From assembly GCA_018141785.1 (NCBI GenBank), contig CP073341.1, positions 3,775,797 through 3,839,796 on the forward strand: a stretch of DNA of 64,000 bases, in the 5' to 3' direction. Below are positions 29,301 to 37,848 of this stretch, in pieces. Under the pieces are notes generated by a model. That model had not been told where the DNA came from. It was given only the letters and a program-made list of their open reading frames with translations, and searched no databases. This DNA is from Candidatus Paraprochloron terpiosi LD05 (GTDB lineage Bacteria > Cyanobacteriota > Cyanobacteriia > Cyanobacteriales > Prochloraceae). The position numbers were made by a program, and so were the translations under genes. Each line of letters starts with the position of its first letter. Position 1 is the first letter of the stretch.

Positions 29301-32300
29301 CCTGACTGCTAAATTAGCTTGGAATGGTCAAAAATTGCAAATTAACTCAGCCAAAGCAGGAGAAACTTTGCAAGCTACAGGATTTGTTATCCCAGATTGG
29401 ACCCCTGGAGGTAAAATCAAGGGGGTAAAGCAGTTTGATTTTGATATTAGTGCTAAGAGAGTATCCCTGGAGACACTTCCCTTTCCCTTACCCCCTGTAG
29501 TGGGAGAGTATTTGCGGTTGGATAGTAGCCCTGTTATCGCAGGTAAAGCTGGGTTTGAGGGGAAAATTGCCGGCACCCCCACTGCACCGCAAATAAATGG
29601 GGAGATAGAACTGGAAAATCTCAGTCTTGCTGGTATGGTTGTGGATCCGGCTCTCTCAGGTTCGATTCATTTCAACCCGAGAGAGGAAGGAACCCTCACA
29701 CTCACAGGAACAGCTGAAAAAAAAACCTCTATACCCAACGAAATTCGCCTAACTGTAGATTCAGATTATCAGCCCCAGTCTTTGTTGGTCAAGCTGGGTG
29801 AAATGGAAATCAAGGGGGAACAGAAAGAGGGGATCTTCAACCTCCAAACCAATCAAATTCCTCTCTCAACCATTAAAGGGCTATTATTGTTGAGTAAATT
29901 CCCCCTCAATCCAGGAGCTGCCAACCAAGCTTTCCCCGGGAAAATATCTGCTAAGATGGCAGTAGAGCTGGATAGTTTAGGTACCGAGACATTGCCTGTA
30001 TTCAATGCAGAAGCGGAAATTATTGACGGGGAAATACAAAATATCCTCACTGCTTTGCAAATATTCGAGTTTTCTGACCTTAGTCGTGGTTTTAGCACCC
30101 CTACCTATGGTACCAGTGAGGAGCTCTATTCCGAAGAGGGAATAGATCCAGACTCCGCTCTACTCTCCGTCGGTTTTCCCGAAGAGTCCAGGGAGCAGAT
30201 CTCAATCTTAACCCAACTGCGACGGTTTTCGGCGATCGCAGCCCTACGCAAACAACAGCGACGTCAGCGTCAAGAAGCGTCTCCCCTACCGGATCTAATC
30301 GCCCTAGAAGGTAATTTTAATAGTAAGCTAGTAGTGAGCAAAGCTGCCGATTCCCCAGTGGTGGCAGAATTTGAATTTAATGGGGGAAGTGAGGAAAAAC
30401 CCTGGCAATGGGGTTCTTATGGTGCTAACCTGGTTACCTTGCAAGGTAAATTCGAGAATGGATTGTTGACCCTATCCCCAGCTAAGATTGAAACTACCGA
30501 TGGCATGTCAGTGGAAGTATCCGGTTCCCTAAATAATAACCAAGTTATCAGCAGTACTGTCAAAATACAAAATTTAAGTATTGCTAATATTAGTGACTTC
30601 GTTGATTTACCTCTTGTGATTGATCGGGGTACCATGGACCTAGATGCAATCATTTCCGGCTCCTTGGATAATCTCAACCTGGGTGGTTCAGTGAAGTTAC
30701 AAAATGCCACAGTCCAACAAACCACCATACCTTTAGTTGAAGGCAGCATTAGCTATAACAAAGGTATCTTAAACTTGTTAGCATGGAGAAATTTTGCCCA
30801 AGATCCGAAGCCAATAACTCCAGAAACCGTTGAGTCGGAGGCAAAAAGTTGCCATCCAACAGATTTGGTCACCATGGACCTCAAACTACCCTATCAATTA
30901 CCCAATGCCAAGTCAAAACCAGACAACGATGAATTCAGCTTAAGCATGTCAGTCCATAATAAGGGCATGGAACTGTTGAACATTGGCACGAAAGGTCAAG
31001 TACGATGGCTGGGAGGCACTGGTTGTGTAGAATTGGCAGTTATTGGCAAGTTAGAGCAAGAGGAAAGTGGTCTTCGTCTCCTGGATCTGCGTCTAGATGA
31101 TACAGTGGATGTTTATAATACTGCCACTTTTGAGAATGCTACTGTTGCAATTCAAGCCTTACCCAACGCACCTCTCACTGAAGTCAATGGTAACATCTCT
31201 TTTGAGTTAGACAAGATTCGGGTAGAAAAACTAGCAGGAAAATTCAGCGGTGGTGAGGTTTTGGGTACTGGTGACCTTTCACTTCTGGAACCTATAACTC
31301 AAGATAATCCTCTGACTTTGACTTTGGAGCAGCTAAAATTGAATTTAAAAGATTTGTATAAAGGTGGAGTGGGTGGAAATATTCTCATTACCGGAACTGC
31401 TCTGGAACCCAAAGTTGCTGGAGAAGTGGATTTGTTTAACGGTACCGTATTCCTAGAAGAACAGACTACACCCGTCATAAGCAGTAGCGATACTCAGGAG
31501 GAGGGTTGGTTTGAGTTTCAAGGTTTGGGACTGAAACTGGGGAACAATATTACAGTAGCAAGACCACCAATTTTAAATTTTCTCGCTACAGGGGATTTGA
31601 GTTTATTTGGTACTCTGGAAACGCCTCGTCTAAATGGAGATGTTATCCTAAAACGAGGGCAAGTAAATCTCTTTACCACTCAATTCCGACTGACGAGAGG
31701 CTATAACCATGTAGCACGATTCTCCCCTAATCTGGGAGTGGATCCCGAACTGGAAGTGCGTCTTCAAACTTTTGTAACGGAAAACACCAGGCAAGCTATT
31801 CCCAGCGATTCTTCATCAGCAGAAGTGAGTGTGAGGGATATTCCTGGTTTAGACGTTAGTGGTTTGCAAACCATTCGCGTTGAAGCAGAGGTTGTCGGAC
31901 CTGCGAGCCAGCTAACCGAGAACTTGCAGTTAACCAGTAGTCCTTCGCGGAGCGAAACGGAACTTGTCAACCTTTTGGGGGGTGGTTTTATCAATACCCT
32001 CCTGGAGGCTGATACTACCTTGGGACTCGCTAACATAGCAGGTTCAGCTCTAACTAGTTTACCTCTTTTCAATAATATTCAAAACACCATTGGGAATGCT
32101 CTGGGTTTAACGGAGTTTCGTGTTTTCCCCAGTTTGATTACTGACGACGAAAATCGGCCTTCTGCTCTGGGGGTGGGGGCTGAAGTGAGTATAGATATCG
32201 CCAATCAGTTTTCTTTCTCTGTGCTGAAGATTATAAACAGTCCTCAGCCCTTCCAATATGGTCTTCGCTATCGTTTCAGCGATTCTCTCTTGTTCCGAGG

Positions 32301-32358
32301 TTCCACCGACTTGTCTGGGGATAATCGGGGTACACTTGAATATGAGTTTAAATTTTGA
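26362..32358 (+). CDS. tamB: TamB-like translocation and assembly module / lipid-bridge protein
   Basis: 1,998-residue AsmA/TamB-type protein. A cytosolic N-terminus is followed by a signal anchor (residues about 32-57, IWLWTVVILLSGVGAGLGYGW), then a very long run of short beta strands that would form a hydrophobic groove across the periplasm. The C-terminal DUF490 domain (about 1,600-1,998; LNGDVILKRGQVNLFTTQFRLTRGYNHVARFSPNLGVDPEL...YEFKF) reaches the outer membrane. Family role: supply of phospholipids or insertion of outer-membrane proteins. Repeats of the form G-DNLTLG-I-AQG-AEVA-GKGKVKA occur in the middle, including a recent 80-codon duplication. Normal length for cyanobacteria. Confidence 0.93.
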   Translation: MKDPIDKSKEPEPLPENSVPITTPIPNSGKKGRIWLWTVVILLSGVGAGLGYGWFFIQRQLAPLVGASLSKTLDRPIHLGEVSHFTLKGLRFGRTEVPPTPTDPDRVTLEAVEVGFNPLLLLRGTLKLDLILIKPNVYIEQNENKVWTDTTLAPSEPGAIKIDLQSIRIEDARISLVARSEDNKLESPVQVLLSEGKTSFRNNNQDINVQLQGKLLPVWTTTVEKIKEEESGEKPDTPTNNQSEEKPEPTQNKVQENKFAIVGRALTDAGKLDLTLSGKNLDIVSLARLVPSNPLQVQGGVVGGYVEIALRGGKLPTVKGNASLENGIFTKEGLPQPLKATNAKLEFKEQQIEVKELTTVFATIPASASGMVDLKEGFNLEVETEAFPLEKVLESLSLDTLPLKLAGELQSTMKVTGNLTNPVLSAQIISTKEIIADKLTLKDFRADLAFVDSTLLVNKIEGTPTIGGKVTGKGQVKVGDKQDLVLEITALNLPGSGIAEAYFGIKPSAAIGSVSAGVTIIGTLNSSENLSATGSASLQLANGKVIVKDLKLEKGRWEISLDAFGVQLAQLVPQLPQQLAGSLDGAFQFQGSLEDITLSAIKGTGTTQLLVPRGGKIRVTDWQMAQGEWEATISANDIPLQSGLFPSILSQLENPLVQGTLAAKGTVDNLTLGGITAQGTAEVAVGKGKVKAYVNLIEGKWQADIQGNGISIDEQLFPGIPQQDAKGGTFGVINFRAQGKLAAKGTVDNLTLGAITAQGTAEVAVGKGKVKADVNLVRGKWQGTIKADDIAVERFAPQLPQQWHSEKVNGTLVIRGDLDNLSLQSLNVSEAEGIVNIAGGILKASNFSLGDGRWEGTLSLVGIELGQLIPEQSELLGDLNGTFHVDGNLDNLTIEGIALRGETSIAVAGGTVQAKEMQLEQGQFAAIINAQGVPLQSFLPQSQGYLGGRVNIFGNLANLNPNRIQLGGEVQLKESLLEDTLTAKLAWNGQKLQINSAKAGETLQATGFVIPDWTPGGKIKGVKQFDFDISAKRVSLETLPFPLPPVVGEYLRLDSSPVIAGKAGFEGKIAGTPTAPQINGEIELENLSLAGMVVDPALSGSIHFNPREEGTLTLTGTAEKKTSIPNEIRLTVDSDYQPQSLLVKLGEMEIKGEQKEGIFNLQTNQIPLSTIKGLLLLSKFPLNPGAANQAFPGKISAKMAVELDSLGTETLPVFNAEAEIIDGEIQNILTALQIFEFSDLSRGFSTPTYGTSEELYSEEGIDPDSALLSVGFPEESREQISILTQLRRFSAIAALRKQQRRQRQEASPLPDLIALEGNFNSKLVVSKAADSPVVAEFEFNGGSEEKPWQWGSYGANLVTLQGKFENGLLTLSPAKIETTDGMSVEVSGSLNNNQVISSTVKIQNLSIANISDFVDLPLVIDRGTMDLDAIISGSLDNLNLGGSVKLQNATVQQTTIPLVEGSISYNKGILNLLAWRNFAQDPKPITPETVESEAKSCHPTDLVTMDLKLPYQLPNAKSKPDNDEFSLSMSVHNKGMELLNIGTKGQVRWLGGTGCVELAVIGKLEQEESGLRLLDLRLDDTVDVYNTATFENATVAIQALPNAPLTEVNGNISFELDKIRVEKLAGKFSGGEVLGTGDLSLLEPITQDNPLTLTLEQLKLNLKDLYKGGVGGNILITGTALEPKVAGEVDLFNGTVFLEEQTTPVISSSDTQEEGWFEFQGLGLKLGNNITVARPPILNFLATGDLSLFGTLETPRLNGDVILKRGQVNLFTTQFRLTRGYNHVARFSPNLGVDPELEVRLQTFVTENTRQAIPSDSSSAEVSVRDIPGLDVSGLQTIRVEAEVVGPASQLTENLQLTSSPSRSETELVNLLGGGFINTLLEADTTLGLANIAGSALTSLPLFNNIQNTIGNALGLTEFRVFPSLITDDENRPSALGVGAEVSIDIANQFSFSVLKIINSPQPFQYGLRYRFSDSLLFRGSTDLSGDNRGTLEYEFKF
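28341..28687 (+). repeat. Near-identical 107-bp direct duplication inside tamB
   Basis: 28341-28447 and 28581-28687 match almost base for base at an offset of exactly 240 bp (80 codons). The sequence between them carries GACGCCAAAGGCGG and GGCACCTTCGGTGT, which look like short palindromic insertions. The frame is preserved. Confidence 0.75.
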
Positions 32359-32396
32359 TGTCTCGCGCAAAGACGCAAAGACGCAAAGGGGAGCAA

Positions 32397-33140
32397 TCAT
32401 CTGCGGTTTATAACCTTCCTTCCCATTAAAACCAAGAAAAAGTCCCGATTGCGTTTAAAGACAAAATAAAAATAGGTGACCATAATGACAACAACACAGC
32501 AGCTTCCCAATAGATTATAAGTGTCGATAATTTGTTGGGAACTCCAACCATACTGCACTAATTGATTCATATCCCCCCCTGAATGATTTGGTCCTCCCCA
32601 CAAAGATCCCCATGGAATAGAGGCTTTTCCTTGATTTATTTTACCCCAAAACCCAACATTATCCCAAAAGGTAAATGCAGCCCCCAGTACTACAGGAAAG
32701 CGATAAAAATCCCATTGCGGAGCAACCGCCAAAGGCGTCCGAAAGTATTCTGGAAGGGAAAAGAAATAACTCACCATGAAGAAGGTGCATAAGTAAAACT
32801 CACCACCAACCCCCCCAAACGCCAGCAGCACATTAAAGGTTCGTGGAGACATTACCCATGTCATCCAAAATTGGAACAGAGCAAGAGCAACCGCCAGTAC
32901 CATAGCCAAAGGTCGTTGTTCTCGCCTTCCCACCCAAAACAGGAGGCTCAATAGTAACAAAATGCTAAAATAAACAAATAAGGAGCGATTAGGTTCAATA
33001 TTTGTCCAACCGAAAGGTAACGGAATTGCACGACGCCCGGACAACCAGGCGATAGTGGCATGACCAAATTCGTGAAACCAAATCTTGACGCCCCGTAGGA
33101 GAAACTTTGTCAATGGTATGGTATTCAAGATCCACGCCAA
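32397..33140 (-). CDS. M50-like membrane metalloprotease
   Basis: About 247 residues with seven or so hydrophobic helices. KIWFHEFGHATIAWLSGRRAIPL gives the HExGH zinc motif near residue 23, as in M50B-type site-2-protease relatives. The start is unclear: the frame is open to a TAG near 33315 with no ATG or GTG, and TTG at 33140 is the only usual start, although the hydrophobic sequence just upstream (SGIIFPALSIL) reads as part of the first helix. An in-frame 26-bp repeat adds RTPLAVAPQ in the middle. Substrate unknown. Confidence 0.65.
   Translation of the reverse strand: MAWILNTIPLTKFLLRGVKIWFHEFGHATIAWLSGRRAIPLPFGWTNIEPNRSLFVYFSILLLLSLLFWVGRREQRPLAMVLAVALALFQFWMTWVMSPRTFNVLLAFGGVGGEFYLCTFFMVSYFFSLPEYFRTPLAVAPQWDFYRFPVVLGAAFTFWDNVGFWGKINQGKASIPWGSLWGGPNHSGGDMNQLVQYGWSSQQIIDTYNLLGSCCVVVIMVTYFYFVFKRNRDFFLVLMGRKVINRR
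32715..32740 (-). repeat. 26-bp GGACGC...CGCAA repeat inside the M50-like gene
   Basis: On the minus strand GGACGC, five bases, GCGGTTGCT, CCGCAA. It is translated as part of RTPLAVAPQ. The copy at 36169-36194 is read in the same phase as GTPKAVASQ. Confidence 0.7.
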
Positions 33141-33317
33141 AATCGAAAGAGCTGGGAAGATAATCCCACTGCTAAACCGATTCTGAAATGAAAGGATATC
33201 TGTATCTTCTCCACTGAAACCCTGCTTTTTGGTCCTTCTCAGACGCTGTAACTGGGCAGTTGGCTTCTTGATGGATGAATTGTAGGAGGTTAAGTGCTCC
33301 AGAGACAGAGACTTCTC

Positions 33318-33584
33318 CTAAGATAGGTTGGTTTTACCTTGAATTTGAGCTTTTACCTGTACAAAGTCAATCCCATCCGGTTGCAACAACAGTAGCCACT
33401 TTTCCAGGAATGTGAGAGTAGGTGCTTGTTCTAGAACATCCAAAGTCTCCAGGTGTAAAACTAAGTAGCTGTCTTCAAGACGAGCGGTTATCTCAATGGG
33501 TTGTACCGGAAATGCGGTTTTGAGTAAAGCAGTGATCGCCTGAGTATCTCCTTGTTTGGCTCGAAATCGTAATTTTGTCATCAT
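33318..33584 (-). CDS. Small conserved cyanobacterial protein, function unknown
   Basis: 88 residues from the ATG at 33584 (MMTKLRFRAKQGDTQAITALLKTAFPVQPIEITARLEDSYL). The opening resembles small cyanobacterial proteins that start with a KQGDPEAIAALIN-type helix. No transmembrane segment, no known catalytic motif. It is 26 bp downstream of the DUF4079 gene on the same strand, suggesting one transcript. Longer in-frame starts upstream overlap that gene and are unlikely. Confidence 0.6.
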   Translation of the reverse strand: MMTKLRFRAKQGDTQAITALLKTAFPVQPIEITARLEDSYLVLHLETLDVLEQAPTLTFLEKWLLLLQPDGIDFVQVKAQIQGKTNLS

Positions 33585-33610
33585 CCCTATCCATCTGCGT
33601 TCATCAAATA

Positions 33611-34051
33611 TCACGGTAAATACTTTTGTACCACACTCCAACCACTTACAGACACTAAAACCAAGCCAACAAACAAAGCCATATTAAGTCCCAAATGCCA
33701 AGTTCGCGCTTGTGGACGTCGGGGATGAATGCGAGTTGCTGTCCATGCAGACGCCAAAGTGAGAGTCACTACCCCCAAACCTGCGGGCAAGTGCCAAGAG
33801 TGACCCAAAGTGCCAAAGTGACCCAAAGTCCCCACAATACCAATACCTAAGAGGAGCAACACGAAGAAGACGAAGAGAATACCTAAGCCGTAGTGTAAAT
33901 ATCGTAGCCACCTCCAATAGTAGGCTTTTCGTCGCAACCGTTGCATTCTGTAAAAAATGCCTACTATGGCTAAACTAAAATATAAGGTTATGCTGATTCC
34001 CATGGACCAAGCGGCGATACGCCAGAGCCAGGTAAAAGAAGGTAGATCCAC
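33611..34051 (-). CDS. DUF4079 membrane protein
   Basis: 146 residues with four hydrophobic helices (about 10-32, 52-73, 86-106, 122-142) and a basic loop RMQRLRRKAYYWRWLRYLHYGLG. It matches the cyanobacterial DUF4079 family, whose histidines in paired helices hint at haem binding (inference). An internal GTLGHFGTLGHSWH duplication is translated from a 15-bp tandem repeat. Function unknown. Confidence 0.75.
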   Translation of the reverse strand: MDLPSFTWLWRIAAWSMGISITLYFSLAIVGIFYRMQRLRRKAYYWRWLRYLHYGLGILFVFFVLLLLGIGIVGTLGHFGTLGHSWHLPAGLGVVTLTLASAWTATRIHPRRPQARTWHLGLNMALFVGLVLVSVSGWSVVQKYLP

Positions 34052-34398
34052 AATTTATACTCAAATGGTCTATTTTATTATACAATAACAACCACTGGTG
34101 CGGACAGGGCGCAAGCCTTCCGCTCCTACCATTAATAACTATCAATGCATATAAATTCAACTCTTAATCAACTCAAAGCAGCACTGCCTAAGGGTCAACT
34201 TCCTTCTAGTTATGGAGTATATTATAAGAATACCTTGGTTGCTCTTTGTCACGCTTTAGAAGACCACATTCTTCAACAAAGATACGCCGATAGTACCAAC
34301 AAGCCTCTGGTTTTGGTAACCTTTCAACAGGGAAAATGGTACTTACAAGAAGCGGAGAGATATCTGGAAATTGCTAAATGTAGTCGGGAAGTGGCGGG

Positions 34399-34434
34399 CC
34401 GCGCTACCGCGCGGATCCGGGCAAAGCCCGGGTC
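34399..34434. repeat. Double GC-rich hairpin insertion in the DICT pseudogene
   Basis: CCGCGC (34399-34404) pairs with GCGCGG (34409-34414). Next to it, GATCCGGGC (34414-34422) pairs with GCCCGGGTC (34426-34434) across a three-base loop. Same GATCCGG core as the hairpin at 49218-49240. Confidence 0.7.
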
Positions 34435-34628
34435 GCCGCTGTTCCAGATAGTGGTTTTGCCACCCATCCTACTAGTAAACTAAGTAATGTTAATCTTGTT
34501 AACATACCTAAATGTGCGCCCTTAGTTAACGAGTGGAATCTAATTATCCTAGCTCCTGACTAAGCCGGTGCAGTACTTTGTTACGAACTTCCTCCTGAAG
34601 AATATGGGCTTGACGGGGTGCCATAACT

Positions 34629-34655
34629 AAGTACATAAAAAAGTTTTATGTACTT
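34629..34655. repeat. Perfect 12-bp inverted repeat
   Basis: AAGTACATAAAA and TTTTATGTACTT separated by three bases. It lies exactly between two segments of the broken DICT gene and carries stop codons. It could be another inserted hairpin. Confidence 0.7.
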
Positions 34656-35162
34656 TTGACTTTTGACCGTGTAGTAGTAAAAGAGACAGCAGGGATTTTA
34701 ATCAAAGGAATGGGTTCCTATAATAGCTCCTTAGCAGATCGCCTGGGGAAGTTACAGGAAAAAATCCAACCCAGCACCACCCCAGCAGACCTATCTCCGG
34801 TAGTCTCCCGTATTGTAACTTATCTCCAGAGCAGTCAGCAACAGCTAGTAGCGGTGAATCGTCAGACCCGGGAACTGGTAGAATTAGAAGGGCAGGCCCA
34901 ACGACTTAACCGCAACTTAGCCGCTAACAAATTACAAGCCTTTCTGCGCATGGCGCAAAAAATAGACCAACAGGATAAAGATAATCCTGTGGCTTCCGAT
35001 ACATTTTAGTTAACAAATGTGAACAAAAATTAACTAATGCACTACTAATTTATATTAGTAGAGGGGGTATCTCCCAATGCAGTCACTTAGAAATGCGACG
35101 GCATTATTGAGACCGACTCGAATTCGGTTCCGTAAAATGACTTGGTTATCGCCATATTCGTC

Positions 35163-35900
35163 GTGATAGGTAGACCCCCGCCATTAATCAATGCCGGGGG
35201 TTTTCCCCCACGCAGTACCGGACATGCAACTTTCAAAGCATCCGGCTCCTGGTGTATCATCTACTTACTGGCGCGTTTACTCCTCATTACTTGTGTCGGA
35301 TTTCAGGTCTCATTCAAATTGGGCTTTGAGTCCGAATATGCCAACTTCCTCTCCATTGACGTTTTGCCCTACGCCCCTAACTTATGAGGAACGTTGAGTT
35401 TCAAGTTCCAGCTTTCGGATTACAAATCCTCTTGCGTTCGGATTTGCAGTTACGTTTCACCCTCTCCTACGTCAGCCTATCTGCCGGGTTATTGATTCCC
35501 CTGAACTTTCGTCCTAGCAGCATTCGCTTTTTAGGAGAGTCCTATCTCCCCAGGGAATTGGTTCCCATTACTGGTTCCCTACGATTACTCGACCCTGTGG
35601 AGGTTTTCTCGTTCCATAATTTATTAACCTTTCGGGCGTGCGCGCCCTCAAGGCGTTCCAGGCGCGCACGCCTGGAACGTTAACCAAAGTTAGATTCGAT
35701 TGGGTTAGGTTGCTCCATAGAACGGCGGTGTGGTGTCTGCTGGGTAGCTATTAGAAACTACCTTTCACTTATACCGCATACCTTTTGGTTAGAGCGTGTC
35801 ATTCTAGTTTTCGCTCCTCTTGGGATAACGTTCCTGCAAGCTTCGCTTTATGCTCACCTTACCAATCTTTCCCTAGCCCACCTCAGTCCTAGACGACTTT
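35163..35900 (-). mobile_element. ORF-less group II intron fragment
   Basis: On the minus strand the 3' end reads like a bacterial group II intron. Domain V lies at 35216-35248 (begins GAGCCGGATGC, loop TTTGAAA, returns GCATGTCCGGTA, with the AGC triad and a bulge). A GGGGG/CCCCC domain VI stem and the terminal CTACCTATCAC follow. The upstream 650 bases are structured-looking and non-coding. No reverse transcriptase frame and no GTGYG 5' end are seen, so the 5' boundary near 35900 is a guess. It differs from the two large introns at 51-58 kb. Confidence 0.6.
35624..35683. repeat. Second TTAA-bounded hairpin element, inside the intron fragment
   Basis: Starts TTAACCTTTCGGGC like the element at 1889-1922 and ends GTTAA. 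The interior contains GGCGTGCGCGCC and its partner GGCGCGCACGCC, plus GCGTTCCAGG and CCTGGAACGT, giving a long stem. The 60-bp length shows size variation in the family. Confidence 0.65.
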
Positions 35901-35924
35901 TGGATTAGACATTACCCTCTAGCT

Positions 35925-36559
35925 GTGAAACTCCGGCATTACTGCCAAAGCTCCTTCGGGCGGGAACTGGAGAGACACTTCCCCATTGTCAACTTAGCTT
36001 ATCACGCTGGACAAGGTATTGACTATCGACTTAACGAGGTACTTGAGTTCGCCCAGCCCGGTGATATAGTCATTCTGTCCATAGAGTATGGGTCACTACT
36101 GGAAAAAGTTTCTCCCATTGTCGTTTGGAGAACCATTGAACCGGAACCTTCCAATATCAGGTTTCTTGGGACGCCAAAGGCGGTTGCTTCGCAATGGTTT
36201 GCGAGATATAACGAGAAGAATTGCCCGCAGAGACACGTTTAATGAATTTACTTGAAAAACATCAATTCGCAAGCTGAATCACTTTGTTTGCTTTCATGCT
36301 TCGTCAGAGAGGAGCGGAGGTATTATACTTCTTTCCAGCCATTCCTGAAGAGGATTTTGCACAGTCTGAGGAGGCACTAAATAAGATATATAATGATATG
36401 ACCAGTGAACTAGATATCCAATTACTCAATTCTCCCGGGGAAATGGCTTATAAGCGAAGTGATTTCTTTGATACTAATTATCATCTCAAGAAAAAAGCGG
36501 CGGTGCGCCGAACACTCTTGATGATTAACCGTTTTTCCCAATACCACTTTAACAAATAA
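35925..36559 (+). pseudogene. Broken SGNH-hydrolase-like gene
   Basis: First piece: SSFGRELERHFPIVNLAYHAGQG-type sequence, then YRLNEVLEFAQPGDIVILSIEYGSLLE, where a 26-bp repeat (36169-36194) introduces GTPKAVASQ. The frame then ends at 36242. The second piece (36284-36559) reads MLRQRGAEVLYFFPAIPEEDF...LLNSPGEMAYKRSDFFDTNYHLKKKAAVRRTLLMI, whose FDTNYHL looks like the DxxH block of SGNH/GDSL-type hydrolases. The 5' end is lost where the group II intron fragment begins. Family call is tentative. Confidence 0.5.
36169..36194 (+). repeat. 26-bp GGACGC...CGCAA repeat inside the SGNH-like pseudogene
   Basis: GGACGC, CAAAG, GCGGTTGCT, TCGCAA. Differs from the copy at 32715-32740 mainly in the spacer and is read in the same reading phase. 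Confidence 0.7.
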
Positions 36560-36690
36560 AATTCAACTGACATCCTTCCTTCGCGTTTTTGCGTCTTGGC
36601 GCGAAACTAATATAACTTATCAAAAAGACGATTGTCAAGTAAAAATCATGATAAACTTACAATCAATTTAATGCGAAGGATTTGTGAAAC

Positions 36691-37848
36691 GTGGTTCAAG
36701 CATCCGTATTAACTTCCCGATCCAACTCTAATGTACCCCCAGAACATAGTGATAGTTTAGCAGAGTGGCTAGATCAACTTGCCACTAGGATTATTGCTGG
36801 GGAAAAGATTAGCAAAGCAGAAGCACTAACTCTGAGTACAATAGAAGGTAAGGACAATATATTACTCCTGTGCGCAGCAGCGGATAAGATACGAAAAGCC
36901 TGTTGTGGTAACGTTGTGGATTTGTGCAGCATTATCAACGTAAAGTCCGGCAACTGCTCGGAAAATTGCGCCTTTTGCGCCCAGTCTGCCCATCACCCCG
37001 GCGACAATTCCCCGATTTACGGTCTCAAACCGTCCTCAGAAATTCTCGCCCAAGCCAAAGCCGCAGCAGCAGCGGGAGCAAAACGCTTTTGTTTAGTGAG
37101 TCAGGGAAGGGGACCGAAATATAATAGTAAACAATCTCAGGAATTTGAACGTATTCTGGAAACGGTGCGCCAAATTATCGCCCAAACTGACATTAAACCC
37201 TGTTGCGCTCTGGGAGAAGTGACGGCAGAACAAGCGATCGCCTTAAAAGAGGCTGGGGTAACTCGCTACAATCACAACCTGGAAACCTCAGAAAACTTTT
37301 TCTCCGAAATCGTTACTACCCATAGCTGGGAGGATCGAGTACAAACGATAAAAAACCTGAAAGAGGCTGGCATTCAAGCTTGTACTGGAGGCATTCTGGG
37401 TATGGGGGAAAGCTGGGAAGATAGGGTAGACCTGGCTTTAGCATTGCGAGAATTAGAAGTAGAATCCGTGCCCCTAAACCTGCTCAATCCCAGAAAAGGT
37501 ACCCCTTTAGGCGATCGCCCCCAACTAGATCCCTATGAAGCCCTGAAAGCCATCGCCATTTTCCGCTTCATTTTGCCCCAGCAAATCCTCCGCTATGCTG
37601 GAGGGAGGGAAGCAGTGATGGGATCACGGCAAAGCTTGGGATTGCAAGGAGGAATAAATGCCATGCTCATCGGTCATTACCTCACTACCTTGGGACAGCC
37701 CCCAGAAAGAGATCATGCTATGCTGGAATCTTTAGGACTTGAAGGTGGCGAAGCCCCCATTCCCGGTGAGTATAAAACCCCAGCCAAAAAGCCAAAATAC
37801 CTCTCGGAAGCGATTGGGCAAAATACCAGCCGTATCTCCTGCCAATGA
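36691..37848 (+). CDS. bioB: Biotin synthase
   Basis: Radical SAM enzyme inserting sulfur into dethiobiotin. The 4Fe-4S site is CSENCAFC (Cys89, Cys93, Cys96). Other hallmarks: SGNCSENCAFCAQSAHH, TRYNHNLETS (2Fe-2S region), GGILGMGESWEDRVDLA and NPRKGTPLGDRP. 385 residues; start GTG at 36691. Followed with overlap by bioY, so uptake and synthesis of biotin are encoded together. Confidence 0.97.
   Translation: MVQASVLTSRSNSNVPPEHSDSLAEWLDQLATRIIAGEKISKAEALTLSTIEGKDNILLLCAAADKIRKACCGNVVDLCSIINVKSGNCSENCAFCAQSAHHPGDNSPIYGLKPSSEILAQAKAAAAAGAKRFCLVSQGRGPKYNSKQSQEFERILETVRQIIAQTDIKPCCALGEVTAEQAIALKEAGVTRYNHNLETSENFFSEIVTTHSWEDRVQTIKNLKEAGIQACTGGILGMGESWEDRVDLALALRELEVESVPLNLLNPRKGTPLGDRPQLDPYEALKAIAIFRFILPQQILRYAGGREAVMGSRQSLGLQGGINAMLIGHYLTTLGQPPERDHAMLESLGLEGGEAPIPGEYKTPAKKPKYLSEAIGQNTSRISCQ

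Larger units (their letters stand above)
34145..35009 (+). pseudogene. DICT sensory-domain protein, disrupted by hairpin insertions
   Basis: The first 75 codons (MHINSTLNQLKAALPKGQ...LVALCHALEDHIL...LVLVTFQQGKWYLQEAERYLEIA) are the start of a DICT domain. At about 34395 a GC-rich double hairpin enters and shifts frame. The continuation AVPDSGFATHPTSKL...LVNEWNLIILAPD is in another frame, followed by TAA, AGAVLCYELPPEEYG, another stop and a perfect palindrome at 34629-34655. The C-terminal part LTFDRVVVKETAGILIKGMGSYNSSLADRL...FLRMAQKID then reads to 35009. DICT domains usually accompany signalling modules; the gene is dead. Confidence 0.75.

Noticed and set aside
35142..35683. Small plus-strand open frames between the DICT and SGNH-like pseudogenes
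   Set aside because: They overlap structured group II intron RNA on the minus strand and read as non-protein-like sequence.
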